Positions 45,470 to 54,867 are shown, counted from the stretch's first letter. The stretch is 64,000 nt of DNA from DATFVJ01 sp963727015 (GCA_963727015.1 CAVSEV010000012.1:1-64000), one strand, 5' to 3'. Notes: generated by a model from the sequence alone, not told the origin. Program-made: numbers and translations.

Positions 45470-47839
45470 TCACGGCGGCGAAAGCTTGATCGCGAGGGGA
45501 GTGCCGGGGGTGAGCAGGTGGGGCTCGTCCCGGATGCTGACCTGCAGCGGTTCGCCCTCGTCAATGAGGTAGCGCTCCTGGTTGTGGGTGAGCCGCACCC
45601 GGATCTGCCGGTCGCAGAACCGCAGCGAGAATGTGAGTTCGGTCCAGGCGCGCGGCAGGTTGGGTGTGAAGGACAGCCGGCCGTCGAAGTCGCGGACGCC
45701 GCCGAACCCGAAGACGAGTGATGACCACACGCCGGCGGCTGACGCGATGTGGACTCCGTTGGAGGCGTTGCCGGCGACGTTGGCCAGGTCCATCAGCAGC
45801 GCGTAGTCGAAGTACTCGATGGCCTGGCGCTCGTTGCCGATCTCGGCGGCGATGATGCTTTGCACGCACGCTGACAAGGAGGAGTCGCCGGTGGTGAGCG
45901 GGTCGTAGTAGTCGAAGTTACGCTGCTTCTGCTGCTGGGAGAACTCGTTGCCGAGCAGGAACATCGCGAGCACGATGTCGGCCTGTTTGAGCACCTGGTG
46001 CCGGTAGATCACGAGCGGGTGGTAGTGCAGCAGCAGCGGGAACTTCCCGTGCGGTGTGCTGTCGATGTCCCAGATCTCCCGGTCGAGGAATGTGTCGTCT
46101 TGGGGGTGGATGCGGCGCTGGTCATCGAACGGCACGTGCATCGCGGCTGCCGCGCGTTCCCACGACGCGGCCTCGCCGGGCTGCAGCCCTGTTTCGTGGA
46201 CGAGGGCGGTGTAGTCCTGTGGTCGCTCCTCGCGCAGCCGGCGTACGGTGGCGGCGGCGAAGTTGAGGTTCAGCCGGGCCATGAGGTTGGTGTAGGTGTT
46301 GTCGTTGACCACGGTGGTGTACTCGTCGGGCCCGGTCACCCCGTGGATGTGAAATTTTCCGTCGGTGCCGTAGAACCCGAGGTCCTCCCACAGCCGGGCG
46401 GTCTCGACGAGGATCTCGGCGCCGATCTCGCCGAGCAGGCGCAGGTCGCCGCGGACGTTGGCGTAGCGCCTGATCGCGTAGGCGATATCGGCGTTGATGT
46501 GATATTGCGCGGTGCCGCCCTGGAAGTTGGCCGAGGCCTCCTCGCCGTTGATGGTCCGCCATGGGAAGAGCGCGCCGCGCTGGCTGACCTCGCGCGCCCG
46601 CTGCCGGGCGCGTTCGAGCATGCTGTGCCGGAAGCGCAGGAGGTTACGGGCGATCCTCGGCTGGGTGTAGGACAGGAACGGCAGCACGTAGAGCTCGGTG
46701 TCCCAGAAGTAGTGGCCCTCGTAGGCCTGCCCGGTCAGCCCCTTCGCGGGGACGCCGGCCCCTTCGGCCCGCCACGACGCCTGCGCGACCTGGTACAGGT
46801 TCCACCGGATGGCCTGCTGGAGCCGCACCGGATTGAGCCCGGACCGCACGCGGACGTCAGCGCGGTCCCAGAACCGGCCGAGATGCTCACGCTGGCTCGT
46901 CACCAGCGTGTCGAACCCGTCGCGGACCACGCGGTCCAGGGTCCGGCGGCACCGATCGGCGAGCTCGGGCACCGGGATGGTTCGGGAGGCCTGGTAGGCC
47001 GCGTACTTGATGATCCGGATCGGCCCGCCGGGCAACGCGTCCGCCGTGACGGTGACCTCGCTCGTATCCTCGCTGACCGACCCCACTGCCCGGTACGGGC
47101 ACGCCGCGTCGATCACGTGGTCGACACCGACGCCCAGCGTCATCCGGCTGTTGGTCGTCTGGTAGCCGAGCACAATGCGCAGGCCCGCCAGCTCGGTCAC
47201 CCGCGCGTTGAGCACCCGCTGCGGCAGCACCGTCGCGAGCCGGGGATCGCCCGGCCGGTACTCGGGCAGCTGGGCCGACGGGCGGGCGTCCTGGCGGTTG
47301 AGGACCAGTGAGGAGACCGCGACGGGCGCCCGGTGGTCGAGCAGCGTCACCTCGTAGCTCATCGCGACTACGTGGCGGTGCTCGAGCGAGACGATCCGGC
47401 ACGAACGGACCCGGACGTGCTTCCCGGCGGCAGTGGCCCAGACGAACTCACGCGTCAGCGTCCCGGCCCGCATGTCGAGGATCCGCGCATAGTCATGGAC
47501 CCGTGCCGTCGGCAGGAACAGCGGCTCATCGTCGACGTAGAGCTTGAGGATCGTCGCGTCCGGCACGCTGACGATCGTCTGGCCGTGCCGGGCCAGCGCG
47601 TGTGCCTCTTCCGCATGCACGATCGGCCACGTCTCATGGAAACCGTTGACGAACGTTCCAGGAGACAGCGCCGGGCGTCCCTCCTCGAAGCTGCCGCGGA
47701 CGCCGACGAAACCGTTACCCAGCGAAAAGACCGTCTCAGCGCGGTCGGCAAACTCATCCGCGTACCGCGCCTCCACGATGCGCCAGTGATCAGGCGGGTA
47801 GATATGCTCCGGCGGCAAGACGATCTCATGCTTGAGCAT
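45470..47839 (-). CDS. Glycoside hydrolase family 65 (disaccharide phosphorylase-like)
   Basis: ATG 47839 gives 789 residues, normal for GH65. The N-terminal beta-sandwich (VFSLGNGFVGVRGSFEEGRP) is followed by the (alpha/alpha)6 barrel with GLTGQAYEGHYFWDTELYVL. The general acid E506 lies in HGVTGPDEYTTVVNDN. The C-terminal sheets (VRLTHNQERYLIDEGEPLQV) are complete. GH65 enzymes phosphorolyse or hydrolyse maltose, trehalose, kojibiose or nigerose. Which sugar is used here cannot be told from sequence by eye, and no beta-phosphoglucomutase gene adjoins. A GH65 C-terminal fragment lies at 24434-24660. Confidence 0.92.
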   Translation of the reverse strand: MLKHEIVLPPEHIYPPDHWRIVEARYADEFADRAETVFSLGNGFVGVRGSFEEGRPALSPGTFVNGFHETWPIVHAEEAHALARHGQTIVSVPDATILKLYVDDEPLFLPTARVHDYARILDMRAGTLTREFVWATAAGKHVRVRSCRIVSLEHRHVVAMSYEVTLLDHRAPVAVSSLVLNRQDARPSAQLPEYRPGDPRLATVLPQRVLNARVTELAGLRIVLGYQTTNSRMTLGVGVDHVIDAACPYRAVGSVSEDTSEVTVTADALPGGPIRIIKYAAYQASRTIPVPELADRCRRTLDRVVRDGFDTLVTSQREHLGRFWDRADVRVRSGLNPVRLQQAIRWNLYQVAQASWRAEGAGVPAKGLTGQAYEGHYFWDTELYVLPFLSYTQPRIARNLLRFRHSMLERARQRAREVSQRGALFPWRTINGEEASANFQGGTAQYHINADIAYAIRRYANVRGDLRLLGEIGAEILVETARLWEDLGFYGTDGKFHIHGVTGPDEYTTVVNDNTYTNLMARLNLNFAAATVRRLREERPQDYTALVHETGLQPGEAASWERAAAAMHVPFDDQRRIHPQDDTFLDREIWDIDSTPHGKFPLLLHYHPLVIYRHQVLKQADIVLAMFLLGNEFSQQQKQRNFDYYDPLTTGDSSLSACVQSIIAAEIGNERQAIEYFDYALLMDLANVAGNASNGVHIASAAGVWSSLVFGFGGVRDFDGRLSFTPNLPRAWTELTFSLRFCDRQIRVRLTHNQERYLIDEGEPLQVSIRDEPHLLTPGTPLAIKLSPP

Positions 47840-48014
47840 GAGTCGAAGGTAATCCGGCGCGCGCGATACCGACAGACGGCGCTGATCGCAGTTACCCACC
47901 GTCATCCGGAGCGCCCGGGCCTCGCGCGCCGACTGGCTTCCCGGACTCCCGGCACGACCGGTGGACGGCAAGGCTCGTGTCGCTCACGGCTGACGGGCCG
48001 GAAGTGGCCGGGCC

Positions 48015-48150
48015 GCTAGGTCCGGGGTCGAGATCGAGATCGCGTCCGGCCGCAGCAGGGGCGTCGGTGCCGCCGTCGATATAGATGGAGGCGCTGGCTC
48101 GGGCGAGCAGGAAGGCGACCGCGTGGGCGATCTCACTCCGTGGTGGGACG
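48015..48150 (-). pseudogene. SDR C-terminal fragment
   Basis: SEIAHAVAFLLARASASIYI followed by DGGTDAPAAAG resembles the end of classical SDR oxidoreductases (EEIAxAVxFLLS, YIxGxxxxVDGG). It is joined to the IS fragment at about 48150. Confidence 0.45.
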
Positions 48151-48567
48151 CGGCGTGACTCCCAGGAATGCGGATGCGCCGGGTCGCGTCCTCTATCACG
48201 GCCAGGACGTAAGCCTGGGGGCCGTCGAGCAAGTCGACCGTGAAGAAGTCGCCCGCCAGCATCGTCTCGGCCTGGGAGCACAGGAACGGTGACCAGGCCG
48301 GCCCGGTCCGTCGCCGGGTGGGGGTCGATGCCGTTGGTCTGACCCCCAGCCCGGCCTGCTCCCCGGGGATCCTGCGGTACCTCCATTCGGGTTTTCGGGG
48401 GCCAGCCGGAGGACCAGGGCCTTGATGTTCCTGCGGGTCGCCGGGCGGCCGGACCTGCCACGCATGCACCGCGCCGCCCACCGGCATTAGAGGATGTCGC
48501 AGTGCCAGCGCACGATCGTGTCCGGGGTGACCAGCAGCAGCCGCAGCCCCTGGCGACGCCCTTTCAA
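48150..48567 (-). pseudogene. rve transposase middle fragment, copy C
   Basis: RQGLRLLLVTPDTIVRWHCD, GRSGRPATRRNIKALVLRLA and QAETMLAGDFFTVDLLDGPQ with AYVLAVIEDATRRIRI cover the HTH and first catalytic Asp (DFFTVD) of the same transposase as copies A and B. There are several frame changes and an internal stop, and both ends are missing. Confidence 0.65.
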
Positions 48568-49235
48568 TATGACCCGCCGAAGATCGGGGCGCTGTCCGCG
48601 ACCGGCACACGCCCGTTCGACGCGGGCGCGGATGGCTTCGTCATGGGTGAGGGCGCGGCGCTGTTCGTGCTCAAGCGCCTTGCCGACGCCGAGCGTGACG
48701 TGGACAAGATCTATGCGGTCCTGCTGGGCGTCGCCGGATCAAGCGACGGCGAGGGCAAGGGGATCACCGCGCCGAACCCGGTCGGGCAGAAGCTGGCCGT
48801 CGAGCGGGCCTGGCGCAACGCGGGCGCGTCACCGGACACGGTGTCGTGCATCGAAGCGCACGGCACCTCCACCCGCGTCGGAGACGCCTCCGAGCTGGAA
48901 ACCATGACCGCGATCTTCGGCGACGCCGTCGCTGCGGGAACGATCGCGCTCGGCTCGGTCAAGTCGAACATCGGCCAGCTGAAGGCGACCGCGGGCGCCG
49001 CCGGCCTGTTCAAGATGACCATGGCACTGCACAACAAGGTGCTCCCTCCGAGCCTCAACTTCCGTGACCCCAACCCCAACGTCGATTGGCCGACCTCGCC
49101 GTTCCGCGTGAACACCGAACTGCGCGACTGGCCAGTGCCGCCGTGTGGCCTGCGCCGCGGGGCGTGAGCGCGTTCGGCTTCGGCGGCACCAACTTCCACG
49201 CCGTGCTCGAGGAGTACACCCCTGGAGGCTGCGAC
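48568..49235 (+). pseudogene. Beta-ketoacyl synthase (PKS/PUFA-type KS), C-terminal part
   Basis: The sequence starts at IGALSATGTRPFDAGADGFV, continues MGEGAALFVLKRLADAERD, carries both catalytic histidine motifs (SCIEAHGTSTRVGD; GSVKSNIGQLKATAGAAGLF), and after a frame change near 49160 ends SAFGFGGTNFHAVLEEYTPG. The active-site cysteine half is absent. It came from a large type I or PUFA-like synthase, of which nothing else is in the window. Confidence 0.75.
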
Positions 49236-49354
49236 AAACGCAAAGGCGTACACCGCCGCTGACATTCCCCCAACCGGACCCTTGGAGTCGGTTGTTTCTC
49301 ATCATCGGGTGACGTTACGGTCCGGCAATGTGGCAGATGGGGCTTTCGCTTGGA

Positions 49355-49565
49355 CGGTCCTGGTTGAGGATCAAGCGGCCAACCCCTATTCCATTCAAGT
49401 TTCGTGCCCGGCGGCTTGGCCTGGCCGCGGTGGTGTACTGGCTGGAGGCCCAGACCGGCGGCAGCTGGCAGGATCGGTGGCTGGTCAGCGGAGGAGAAGC
49501 CACGCCTGACTGGCGGGGCCTGGTCAGGAACTGGCGGGACGACCGTCTTGGAGCCCCCGCAGGCG
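49355..49565 (+). pseudogene. Tyrosine recombinase N-terminal fragment
   Basis: RRLGLAAVVYWLEAQTGGSW and QDRWLVSGGEATPDWRGLVR match the N-terminal arm domain of streptomycete site-specific integrases. The catalytic domain is missing. Confidence 0.45.
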
Positions 49566-49631
49566 GCTTGACTCACATCGGTGGTGGCCTGCTGCCGCCC
49601 CCAAACGGAACCACGCCAATCGAGATGCCTG

Positions 49632-49739
49632 CGGTCAACCGCGAAGAAGTTCGCCGAGTCGTTCCTGAAGGGCCAGCCGCTCCTGTCGACGATCGCGACC
49701 ACGGTGTTCAAGGACAAGATCGATCAGCTGAGGTCCTGA
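49632..49739 (+). pseudogene. C-terminal tail, possibly of a TPP-dependent enzyme
   Basis: STAKKFAESFLKGQPLLSTI and ATTVFKDKIDQLRS* resemble the C-terminus of pyruvate-oxidase-like TPP enzymes. The short length makes this tentative. Confidence 0.3.
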
Positions 49740-49839
49740 GCCATGCGAGGCCACAGCAATGCCAGGGAAGACAGTAACCAAGGACATGGCGGCCGGGCCC
49801 GTGGTGGCGCGCTGCGCCGCGGCGGCGGCGAGCTGCGCT

Positions 49840-50055
49840 CAAGGCCACCGCCTGAACGAGCAGCTGGCTGGTGCCCCGACCAGCCGCGTGGTAACCGAGC
49901 AGGGCAAGAACGGTGATCTCAGAGCGCGCCGCGCCGATCGAGCCGAGGCATTCTCCCGGTTGCGGACCTACGCCCGCAACACCAACATCCGCCTCACCGA
50001 TGTCGCCGAAGGCCGCCCTCGACGGCCTGTCCCCGCCGACGGAGAACCAAGCACG
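49840..50055 (+). pseudogene. ANTAR-domain regulator, C-terminal fragment
   Basis: NEQLAGAPTSRVVTEQGKNG and, after frame changes, VISERA and EAFSRLRTYARNTNIRLTDV AEG match the RNA-binding ANTAR domain found after GAF sensors. The sensor part is absent. Confidence 0.5.
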
Positions 50056-50100
50056 TGGACGGCCTGGCGTTCCGCGGTCAGCGGCGGCGCGTGCGGTCCG

Positions 50101-50388
50101 CTACTTCGACGAGCCGGGAGCGGTCTTGGACTGGGCCAACGCGTCACTGGTTGCCTTCAGGATCTTCTCCGCGACCTGGTTCCATGAACCGACCAGCTGC
50201 TCCGTCATTTCGAATGCCGAATCGATGATCTTGCGGCGAGGCCGGTCCTCGCCCACGTCGGGGAAGACGCTGTCGACGGTGTCGAGGAACTTCCGCACCG
50301 CCTCCAGCGCGGACTCCTCGGCCTCGCGTGCCGACTCGATGATCTTGCTGGCGCCCTCGCTCATACCGCCTTGCTCTGTGCTGGTCAT
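50101..50388 (-). CDS. Small helical acidic protein (95 aa)
   Basis: ATG 50388 follows AAAGGACGG. The product is nearly all amphipathic helix (SKIIESAREAEESALEAVRK, KIIDSAFEMTEQLVGSWNQV, AEKILKATSDALAQSK). No domain is recognised; phasin-like or stress-associated function is conceivable. A near-match to the DosR-like box, GGGACAAAGGGCTC (13 of 14 positions fit), lies at 50470-50483 on the minus strand, 82 bp upstream. Confidence 0.6.
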   Translation of the reverse strand: MTSTEQGGMSEGASKIIESAREAEESALEAVRKFLDTVDSVFPDVGEDRPRRKIIDSAFEMTEQLVGSWNQVAEKILKATSDALAQSKTAPGSSK

Positions 50389-50659
50389 GATGCCGTCCTT
50401 TCGCTGAGTGCTACGGGTAGCCCTTCGTGGTCTGCCCATCACATTGGCCGGGACGGCCCGGCGGAAATAGAGCCCTTTGTCCCATGCGCAGGCTGGCGGT
50501 AATGCCACCGGCTACCGCACCTGGCTTGCTGGCGTGCGGCTGGCCGGGCTCCCTGCCCTCGGCACCTGGATCTCCGGCCGGGCCTACCCCGCCCACATGA
50601 CCCCAACACCAGCCCACCGGGCCGCACGACCCGGCGCGCCTCGGTCAGCGCGGCCTCGC

Positions 50660-52185
50660 ATCCTTTGGCCGGAAGCGATGAACTCCTCGACCTCGTCGAG
50701 CAGCCCGGCCACGGCGGCGCCGCGGCGCATCCGGCTGTTCTCGTGGGCCTCGTTGTAGCAGTAGGCCCGGAACGAGAGCCCGGCGCCGATGACCCTCGTG
50801 CGCAGGGCCGAGAACCAGTCCTAGAACTCCGCGAACAGCTCGGCCTCCGATTGTGGATCAAGCAGGGACCAGTTGCCGAACGAGCGGTAGCCCTCCTCAA
50901 TCCCATCCAGGCCCGACCGGTTGATGACCAGGGTCCCCCACAGGTAGACCCCGTTGTCATCGTTCTCGACGTCAACATCCACCTCGACGTCCCCGCGGGG
51001 GACCTCAACGTGCGTGACCCCCCGGCGCCGGTAAACCATCGCGTCACCAAGGACGGCGCGGGCCTGGTCGATCTGCCCGGGCAGGCCGCCCATCGGCGGA
51101 TAACCGGCCGTGTGCGGGCACAGCCTGCGGGCGTCGCCAAGCAGGAAGAATCCGGCGTCGTTGAGCTTTTCCAGCTGCCGCCACTTCCGTTTGCCGATGA
51201 CGCCGCGGAGCGGGGTGCCGGGAGGCTCAACTTCCAGGGCGTCCATGATCGGGGTGAGGTCAACCTTGGCGGCCACCAGGCACGCGGTGCGGTAGTCGAG
51301 CGCGGCCAGGGCCGCCCGGTCGCTGGTCCGGTGCTCGAGGTGGATGCCCCGCGCTTTGCGGGTCCGGCACCAGGCTGACGTCACCGGAACCCTGTTCCAG
51401 GATCGCCCGGCACCAGTCCTTCCACGGGCACTCGCCGCACTCGGCCGAGCGGACCTGCCCCACGGCCAGCTCAACATTCTCGTCCGCGTTGTGCTCGGTC
51501 GCGACCTCGATGATGGCCGGCCGCCACGCGAACTCGCTGTCGTAGGCCTCCACGACCGGCTCATAGTTGACGAGCGTCGTGTCCAGTCGAACCAGGTCAC
51601 GTCCTTCTCAGTGCCGATGATCCTCAGTGCCGATGATCGCGCCGAGGTGGGCGCCGGGGGCGGCCATCAAGATCGCCTCTAGTATCCGCTGGTAGTGGGC
51701 CAGCTGGAAGAGGTCGTCCTTCCGCTTGCGGGCCGAAGCCGGCGTGTCCGCCGTCTCCCAGGCCCATCGAGTGACGAGCAGTGCGCGGGTATCCCGTCGA
51801 TGTCGAGGCAGAGGTGGTGTTTGACGTCGGCGGCGCGGTAGCCTCCGGCGGCTGCGGCCACGAGGAGGTCGGGCTCACCTACCCGGCGGCCGACAGGGTC
51901 GGCCGGCAGACGGCCGCCCAGGATCAGCGGGACACCGTCCCGCATCGCCTGAAGCGTCTGCTGCTCGCGCTCGGCAGTGTTCTGGGGGGTCCGCTGGGTG
52001 ACGGCGAGCGCGTCCGGGTGAAGTTCGAGGAGCTGCGCCACGACCTCCGACTCGAAGTCGCGCCCGCGTGTGAACAGGCGCTGCCGAAACGGCGAAGGCG
52101 GCAGCGGCTCGCATGGCCGGACGGTGTCCCACTGGGCACGCGCCGGGCACTGCTTGGCGACGTAGCCGCCCTGAGGATTGGCCAT
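50660..52185 (-). pseudogene. RecB/Cas4-like nuclease of the TM0106 type, multiply frameshifted
   Basis: Segments in order are FTRGRDFESEVVAQLLELHP, RVGEPDLLVAAAAGGYRAAD with VKHH (the PD-(D/E)XK core), VAVGQVRSAECGECPWKDWC (Cas4-like Fe-S cysteines), and KWRQLEKLNDAGFFLLGDAR. Further on come DVENDDNGVYLWGTLVINRS (start of an RNase H-like fold) and, after an in-frame TAG at 50821, WFSALRTRVIGAGLSFRAYC. At least three frame changes occur. The C-terminal end is lost near 50665. The intact family member would be a metal-dependent nuclease of unknown pathway. Confidence 0.65.
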
Positions 52186-52189
52186 GGTA

Positions 52190-52415
52190 ATGCGGCCTGC
52201 CGTGGCCGCCGCTCGGCGACGGTGCGGTCGAGCTGGCGCAGGTCAAGCTTCGCGGCGTTGGCGGCGGCGCACTCGGTGCACGCGTCCTCGGCCTCGAAGG
52301 TTTCGTGGTCCACGCCACAGCCGAACTCGTACCAGTCCCACATCGACTGGCACGCCCGGTTGGCGTCTGCTAGCGCGTGCTCGTCGGTTACCAGCTCAAG
52401 GCTGGCCGCACCGGT
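52190..52415 (-). pseudogene. Cysteine-containing hypothetical protein, N-terminus lost
   Basis: ADANRACQSMWDWYEFGCGV, DHETFEAEDACTECAAANAA and KLDLRQLDRTVAERRPRQA look like a real small protein with four cysteines, perhaps metal-binding. The 5' end is replaced by an IS701 terminus at 52418. No family was recognised. Confidence 0.4.
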
Positions 52416-52417
52416 AC

Positions 52418-52466
52418 GGCAGCCGCACTTCGTAACCTGGCGGTACGTCTGGGATGCCTGCACGAT
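52418..52466. repeat. Solo left end of the IS701 element
   Basis: CCGGTACGGCAGCCGCACTT and the next 30 bases are identical to the left end of the IS701 copy at 29806-29855. No transposase or right end is nearby, so this is a deletion remnant or a one-ended event. Confidence 0.75.
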
Positions 52467-52522
52467 GTCAGCCAAGACCAACAGCTCAGCGATCGCCGCC
52501 ACAACCAAACCGGTGACGCGGG

Positions 52523-52657
52523 ATGAGCACATGGCCCGTCAGCCTTACCCGCAATCAGGCGATGACGACGATGACGCTCGCTGAGCGGCCCGCCGCCGGA
52601 TACGGCAACGATGACCCGTTCGTCGCCGCGCGGCGAGAGGAGCTGCGCCGTGGCTGA
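52523..52657 (+). CDS. Small protein overlapping DUF2637 gene
   Basis: MTLAERPAAGYGNDDPFVAA RREELRRG* ends with TGA 52655-52657, eight bases into the next gene, which starts at GTG 52650. The start is ATG 52523 or ATG 52562. It is typical of tiny genes beside DUF2637/SpdB-like genes of actinobacterial integrative elements. Function unknown. Confidence 0.35.
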   Translation: MSTWPVSLTRNQAMTTMTLAERPAAGYGNDDPFVAARREELRRG

Positions 52658-52763
52658 CCGACTCATCAGGATCACGACCGCAATCGCGGTGGTCACCGTC
52701 GCCGTGGTCGCAGGGATCATCTCCCCCGGCAGATGCCGGAACGTCCGACCATGTGCCGATTGA
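52650..52763 (+). pseudogene. DUF2637 membrane protein, N-terminal fragment
   Basis: GTG 52650 gives MADRLIRITTAIAVVTVAVV AGIIS, the first helix of DUF2637 proteins (often in plasmid or integrative-element transfer loci). After ISP the sequence is unrelated. From 52764 to 53002 nothing is recognised. Confidence 0.5.
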
Positions 52764-53035
52764 GGGTGCGCTCGACATTTGGATCATGCCTCGACGGACC
52801 TATCCCGACGGCCAGACATGCGGGGCGACCGGCTACCGGAGCAGGCGAGCAACTGCATGCTGCCGGGTTAGCGCTCGAGAGGCCGACCGCAACCTCATGG
52901 CACGATCTGGTTGCTTGATCGTGATTGTCAGAGTTGGTCACATTCTGACTCTCATCGGCGCGCTGACGCTGTCCTCAGGGGCTCCTGCGCCAGAATCTCG
53001 GTGTGACTCCGACGACAACTCGTGACACCTCGGCG

Positions 53036-53077
53036 GACGCAACCCCGAAACCAGCTGACGCAACCCCGAAACCAGCT
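53036..53077 (+). repeat. Two tandem 21-bp units
   Basis: GACGCAACCCCGAAACCAGCT occurs twice without a gap and encodes DATPKPA twice within the N-terminal tail of the membrane protein. A flexible linker is likely. Confidence 0.9.
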
Positions 53078-53141
53078 GAGGGACTATCGCAGTTTATCAG
53101 CAGGGTTCTGGGCCAGCTCAGCCTGACATCCTGGAGGATCA

Positions 53142-53435
53142 TTAAAAACTCAATTCGAAGAAATATAGGCCGATGGCCGCGCGGAAGGAATCAAGAAACG
53201 TGTTGAGCGGCCGTCGATAATCGGTGAAAAGGATCTTCCAGGTCTTGAGATGCGCAACCGCGCGCTCGATGGGAGCGCGTATTGAACTGACTTGGTTATT
53301 GTATTCGTGTTCACGCGTGTAGAGTTCACGGTGCTGTGGCTTCTTAGCCGGCGTGACGTAGCCAGACCCTTGAAATCCCTTGTCTGCGATAACCGATCCG
53401 GCAAGGTCGAGAATATTCTTTACCTCGCCTTCCCG
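53142..53435 (-). pseudogene. IS5-family transposase (outer copy), C-terminal half
   Basis: This carries VIADKGFQGSGYVTPAKKPQ and SIRAPIERAVAHLKTWKILF and ends YFFELSF*. It joins the N-terminal half exactly when the inner IS is removed. Confidence 0.85.
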
Positions 53436-54378
53436 GAGGGTTATTGAAAACTCAATTCGAAGAAATAGAGACCGATGGCCGCGCGGAAAGAATCAAGAAA
53501 CGTGTTGAGCGGCCGCCGGTAATCGGCGAAGAGGATCTTCCAGGTTTTCAGGTGCGCAACCGCACGTTCGATGGGAGCGCGGATGGAACTGACCTGGTTA
53601 TTGTACTCATGCTCACGCATGTAGAGTTCACGGCCCTTTGGCTTCTTTGCCGGCGTGACGTAACCGGATCCTTGAAATCCCTTGTCTGCGATAACGGATC
53701 CGGCAAGGTCGAGAATCTCCTTCACCTCGCCTTCCAGTTTCTTCATGTCATGGTCGCATCCGGGAGCCGGGTCCGAGACGAAGATTATGTTTCCTGATTC
53801 GTCGCTGATAATGAGGCTGCCGTGGCCGGTGGTCTTGTATTTCCCGGCCCACAGCTCGGGGGCGTTCTCCCACGACCAGCACGGCCACAGCGTGCCGTCT
53901 ACCAGCGCCAGCCGACCCCTGGTCATCTGCTTCGCCTCCTCCGCGTCAGGCCGGAATTCTTCCGTAGCCTGAGCGATCAGCGGGGTGAATTCTGTGATGA
54001 TGTCCGAGACGGTGCCCTGGGAGACTCCGAAAAGATCGGCAATGACTTCTTCGATCATATTCTGCCGCTTGTAGAGCAGCGTGACCATGATCGCTTCCCG
54101 CAGCGAGAGGCTCTTCGGCCGCCCGATTCCCTTATCCCAGGGCACGGGCAGGATGTCTTCGATACGCTCCTCAAGCTCATCGAGTTGTCCGGCATCCACT
54201 CCGAAGGTACGATGATAACGCAACGGCTCCTCCATCGGTTGAGGGTTTCTGGTTAGCACCTCCTTTCTACCGATGTGGGGAGTCGTTGTCTTTTAGGCGC
54301 GCCGGGCCGAAATTGGAACTTTATAACAATTAAATGGAGATCCGTAAAGATCCGACTGGAGAGTTTCTGATAACCCTC
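53436..54378 (-). mobile_element. Inner IS5-family element
   Basis: This 943-bp copy begins GAGGGTTATTGAAAACTC and ends GAGTTTCTGATAACCCTC. It is flanked by CCG on both sides (53433-53435 and 54379-54381), consistent with a 3-bp target duplication. It is inserted within the transposase gene of the outer copy and carries an intact transposase. Confidence 0.88.
53441..54259 (-). CDS. IS5-family transposase (inner copy)
   Basis: The 272-residue protein has an N-terminal HTH (SLSLREAIMVTLLYKRQNMI, VIADLFGVSQGTVSDIITEF). A DDE domain of the Tnp_4 type follows: RLALVDGTLWPCWSW (first Asp), GSVIADKGFQGSGYVTPAKK (second Asp) and RAPIERAVAHLKTWKILF (Glu). Start: GTG 54259. Stop lies in the terminal repeat. 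Intact and potentially active. Confidence 0.92.
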   Translation of the reverse strand: MLTRNPQPMEEPLRYHRTFGVDAGQLDELEERIEDILPVPWDKGIGRPKSLSLREAIMVTLLYKRQNMIEEVIADLFGVSQGTVSDIITEFTPLIAQATEEFRPDAEEAKQMTRGRLALVDGTLWPCWSWENAPELWAGKYKTTGHGSLIISDESGNIIFVSDPAPGCDHDMKKLEGEVKEILDLAGSVIADKGFQGSGYVTPAKKPKGRELYMREHEYNNQVSSIRAPIERAVAHLKTWKILFADYRRPLNTFLDSFRAAIGLYFFELSFQ

Positions 54379-54381
54379 CCG

Positions 54382-54867
54382 CTTCTTCATGTCATGGTCA
54401 CATCCGGGGGCCGGGTCCGAGACGAAGATAATGTTCCCGAATTCGTCGCCGATAATCAGGCTGCCATGGCCGGTAGTCTTATATTTCCCGGCCCACATCT
54501 CGGGGGCGCGCTCCCATGACCAGCATGGCCACAACGTGCCGTCTACCAGCGCTAGCCTGCCCCGTGTCATCTGCTTCGCGTCCTCCGCGTCCGGTCGGAA
54601 CTCCTCGGTAGCCTGCGCGATCAGCGGGGTGAATTCTGTGATGATCTCCGAGACGGTGCCCTGGGAGACCCCGAAAAGATCGGCAATAACTTCTTCGATG
54701 ATATTCTGCCGCTTGTAGAGCAGCGTTACCATGATCGCTTCCCGCAATGAGAGGCTCTTCGGCCGCCCGGTTCCCTTATCCCAGGGATCGGGCAGGATAT
54801 CTTCGATACGCGCCTCAAGTTCATCGAGTTGTTCGGCATCCAGTCCGAAGGTACGATGGTAACGCAA
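54382..54867 (-). pseudogene. IS5-family transposase (outer copy), N-terminal half
   Basis: TTG 54867 (MRYHRTFG) to GCDHDMKKREG, closely similar to the inner copy. A one-base deletion before the start removes the alternative GTG start seen in the inner copy. The C-terminal half continues at 53435 (EVKNILDLAG) and ends at TAA 53142. Confidence 0.85.

Noticed and set aside
52190..52415. WhiB-like Fe-S regulator
   Set aside because: The four cysteines are not spaced as in WhiB (C-x2-C-x5-C is absent) and the G[VI]WGG motif is missing.
53036..53077. Short direct repeats as an iteron or CRISPR remnant
   Set aside because: Only two units, no spacer, multiple of three and in frame within a protein-coding tail.
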